Assembly: GCA_945949475.1 (NCBI GenBank)
Contig: CAMFET010000043.1
Span: forward strand, 1-6,814
DNA length: 6,814 bases
Direction of reading: 5' to 3'
Source: an uncultured Phascolarctobacterium sp.
Lineage (GTDB): Bacteria; Bacillota; Negativicutes; Acidaminococcales; Acidaminococcaceae
The notes below the pieces were generated by a model. That model did no database searches. It was given only the letters and a program-made list of their open reading frames with translations, and was not told where the DNA came from. How positions within the stretch are numbered: position 1 is the first letter of the stretch; every line of letters begins with the position of its first letter. Position numbers and translations under genes: made by a program. This document shows, in pieces, positions 5,430 through 6,814 of the stretch.

Positions 5430-6814
5430 ATGTTAGATTTTTTGAATGCTTTTGATGCTTTAGTGTGGGGCCCGCCCTTGATGGTTCTCTTGATTGGTAC
5501 GGGTATTTTGCTGACTACGCGTTTGGGCTTGCTCCAAGTTATGAAGCTGCCCAAGGCTTTGCAGCTGATTTTTTCTGCACGTAGCAATGGCAGCGGTGAT
5601 GTAAGCAGCTTCCAAGCGCTGTGCACTGCTTTGGCTGCAACCGTTGGCACTGGTAATATCGTAGGTGTTGCTACTGCGGTAAAGGCCGGTGGCCCAGGCG
5701 CTTTGTTCTGGATGTGGATTGCGGCCTTCTTTGGCATGGCTACCAAGTATGCAGAGGGTGTGCTAGCCGTTAAATATCGCAAGGTTGACGACAACGGCAA
5801 TATTTCCGGTGGTCCGATGTATTATATTGAACAAGGCCTAGGTAAAAAGTATAAGCCTTTGGCAGTTATGTTTGCCATTTTTGGTGTGATGACTGCTAGC
5901 TTAGGTAGCGGCACCTTTACTCAGGTAAACGCTATAACCTCCATCGTCAATGTATCCTTTGATGTGCCTGTTATTTACACTGCAGCTGTGCTGACGATTC
6001 TTGTTGCTGTAATCACCATTGGCGGTCTGCAGTCCATTGCAAAGGTTGCTAGCAAAATCGTACCTTTTATGGCAGTAGTTTATGTAATCAGTGCAATTTC
6101 TGTGCTTGTTTATTATGCAGATGTTTTGCCCGCGGCTATTAAGCTAGTTATCGACAGCGCCTTTACCACAACTGCAGCTCAAGGTGGCTTCCTAGGCGCA
6201 ACGATTATGGTTGCTATGCGTAGCGGTATTGCGCGTGGTATATATTCTAATGAAGCTGGTTTAGGCTCTGCGCCTATTGTGGCCGCTGCTGCCAAAACTA
6301 AATGGCCGGCAGAGCAGGGCTTGGTATCCATGACCGGTACCTTTATTGATACGATTATTATTTGCACTATGACCGGCTTAACACTGATTGTAAGCGGCGT
6401 GTGGTGCGGTGATGTGAATGGCGCGGCTATGACTGAAGCTGCTTTTGCTAGTGCTTTCCCGGGCATGGCAAAATACATGCTGACCTTTGGCTTGGTGCTT
6501 TTTGCCTTCAGCACTATTATCGGCTGGAGCTATTATGGCGAGCGTTGCTGTGAATATCTCTTTGGAGTAAAGGGCATTATGCCGTACCGTATTTGCTATA
6601 TTATTTTAGTTGGCTTAGGCGTGTTCTTGAAGCTGGAAACAATATGGGTTATCGCTGACATTGTTAATGGCTTGATGGCCATTCCTAACTTAATTGCTTT
6701 GATTGGCTTAAGCGGTGTAGTTGTGGCAGAAACCAAGCTATATTTTGAGCACTGGGACCGCGTTGCCGAAAGAAGAAAAAGCATTGATAGCGCTAGCTCT
6801 AGTGAGCTGAGTGC
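5430..6814 (+). CDS. Alanine/glycine:cation symporter, AGCS family, 461 residues visible, C-terminal end cut
   Basis: This multi-span inner-membrane protein should import alanine (or glycine) with Na+ or H+; the coupling ion cannot be read from sequence. Family marks include 'ALAATVGTGNIVGVATA' (67-83), the AGCS signature 'GGPGALFWMWIAAFFGM' (87-103) and 'KYAEG' (106-110). Also present are 'GGPMYYIEQGLG' (127-138), 'GIARGIYSNEAGLGSAPI' (266-283) and 'FSTIIGWSYYGERC' (360-373). The frame stays open to the window edge. The final residues (RVAERRKSIDSASSSEL) are a charged, serine-rich tail, so only a few residues are probably missing, given usual lengths of about 450-480. GAGAGGGG (5411-5418) lies 11 nt before the ATG, a slightly long gap. 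The gene has its own promoter and sits after the terminator of the pduL unit. Palindromes around the promoter suggest repressor control. Confidence 0.93.
   Translation, partial: MLDFLNAFDALVWGPPLMVLLIGTGILLTTRLGLLQVMKLPKALQLIFSARSNGSGDVSSFQALCTALAATVGTGNIVGVATAVKAGGPGALFWMWIAAFFGMATKYAEGVLAVKYRKVDDNGNISGGPMYYIEQGLGKKYKPLAVMFAIFGVMTASLGSGTFTQVNAITSIVNVSFDVPVIYTAAVLTILVAVITIGGLQSIAKVASKIVPFMAVVYVISAISVLVYYADVLPAAIKLVIDSAFTTTAAQGGFLGATIMVAMRSGIARGIYSNEAGLGSAPIVAAAAKTKWPAEQGLVSMTGTFIDTIIICTMTGLTLIVSGVWCGDVNGAAMTEAAFASAFPGMAKYMLTFGLVLFAFSTIIGWSYYGERCCEYLFGVKGIMPYRICYIILVGLGVFLKLETIWVIADIVNGLMAIPNLIALIGLSGVVVAETKLYFEHWDRVAERRKSIDSASSSELS

Noticed and set aside
5366..6784. Minus-strand frames at 5366-5800, 6179-6514 and 6596-6784
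   Set aside because: All are antisense to the clearly coding AGCS symporter gene.

Overview
The window looks like chromosomal DNA from an anaerobic, fermentative Firmicute. My best guess is a Negativicute of the Phascolarctobacterium/Acidaminococcus kind. The grounds are the gene set (CstA-type carrier, PduL-type phosphotransacylase, AGCS symporter, a CXXC micro-protein overlapping a membrane 4Fe-4S protein), the moderate GC, the strong GGAGG-type ribosome binding sites and the sigma-70 promoters with TGn extensions. The lineage is inference; no rRNA or other marker is present. I see no mobile element, CRISPR array, tRNA or rRNA.

Left part, all on the minus strand (reading right to left): an uncharacterised 165-residue cytoplasmic protein (2410-2907) with its own promoter; then cstA (538-2136), a peptide/pyruvate-type carrier with a near-consensus promoter, a roughly 90-nt leader and an intrinsic terminator at 486-517; then a second unit (402 leftwards) encoding a 44-residue CXXC micro-protein of the CD1871A type. 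That micro-protein overlaps a membrane-bound 4Fe-4S protein which starts at TTG and is cut by the window edge.

Right part, all on the plus strand: a probable two-gene unit of a PduL-type phosphate acyltransferase (3093-3668) and, 18 nt later, a 494-residue exported protein of unknown function (3687-5171), closed by an intrinsic terminator (5221-5264). After a regulatory gap rich in small palindromes comes an alanine/glycine:cation symporter of the AGCS family (5430 to the right edge), with only its extreme C-terminus missing.

Taken together the recognisable genes suit growth on amino acids and small organic acids: CstA and AGCS could import peptides, pyruvate or alanine, and the PduL enzyme could convert acyl-CoA to acyl-phosphate for ATP formation. 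That link is inferred from families and proximity; the genes lie in separate transcription units. The two genes I cannot assign (165 aa and 494 aa) and the palindrome cluster before the symporter are the least explained parts. I found no convincing new multi-gene system. No gene-free stretch exceeds 300 bases; the longest (2137-2409, 2908-3092, 5172-5429) hold promoters, leaders and terminators as listed.
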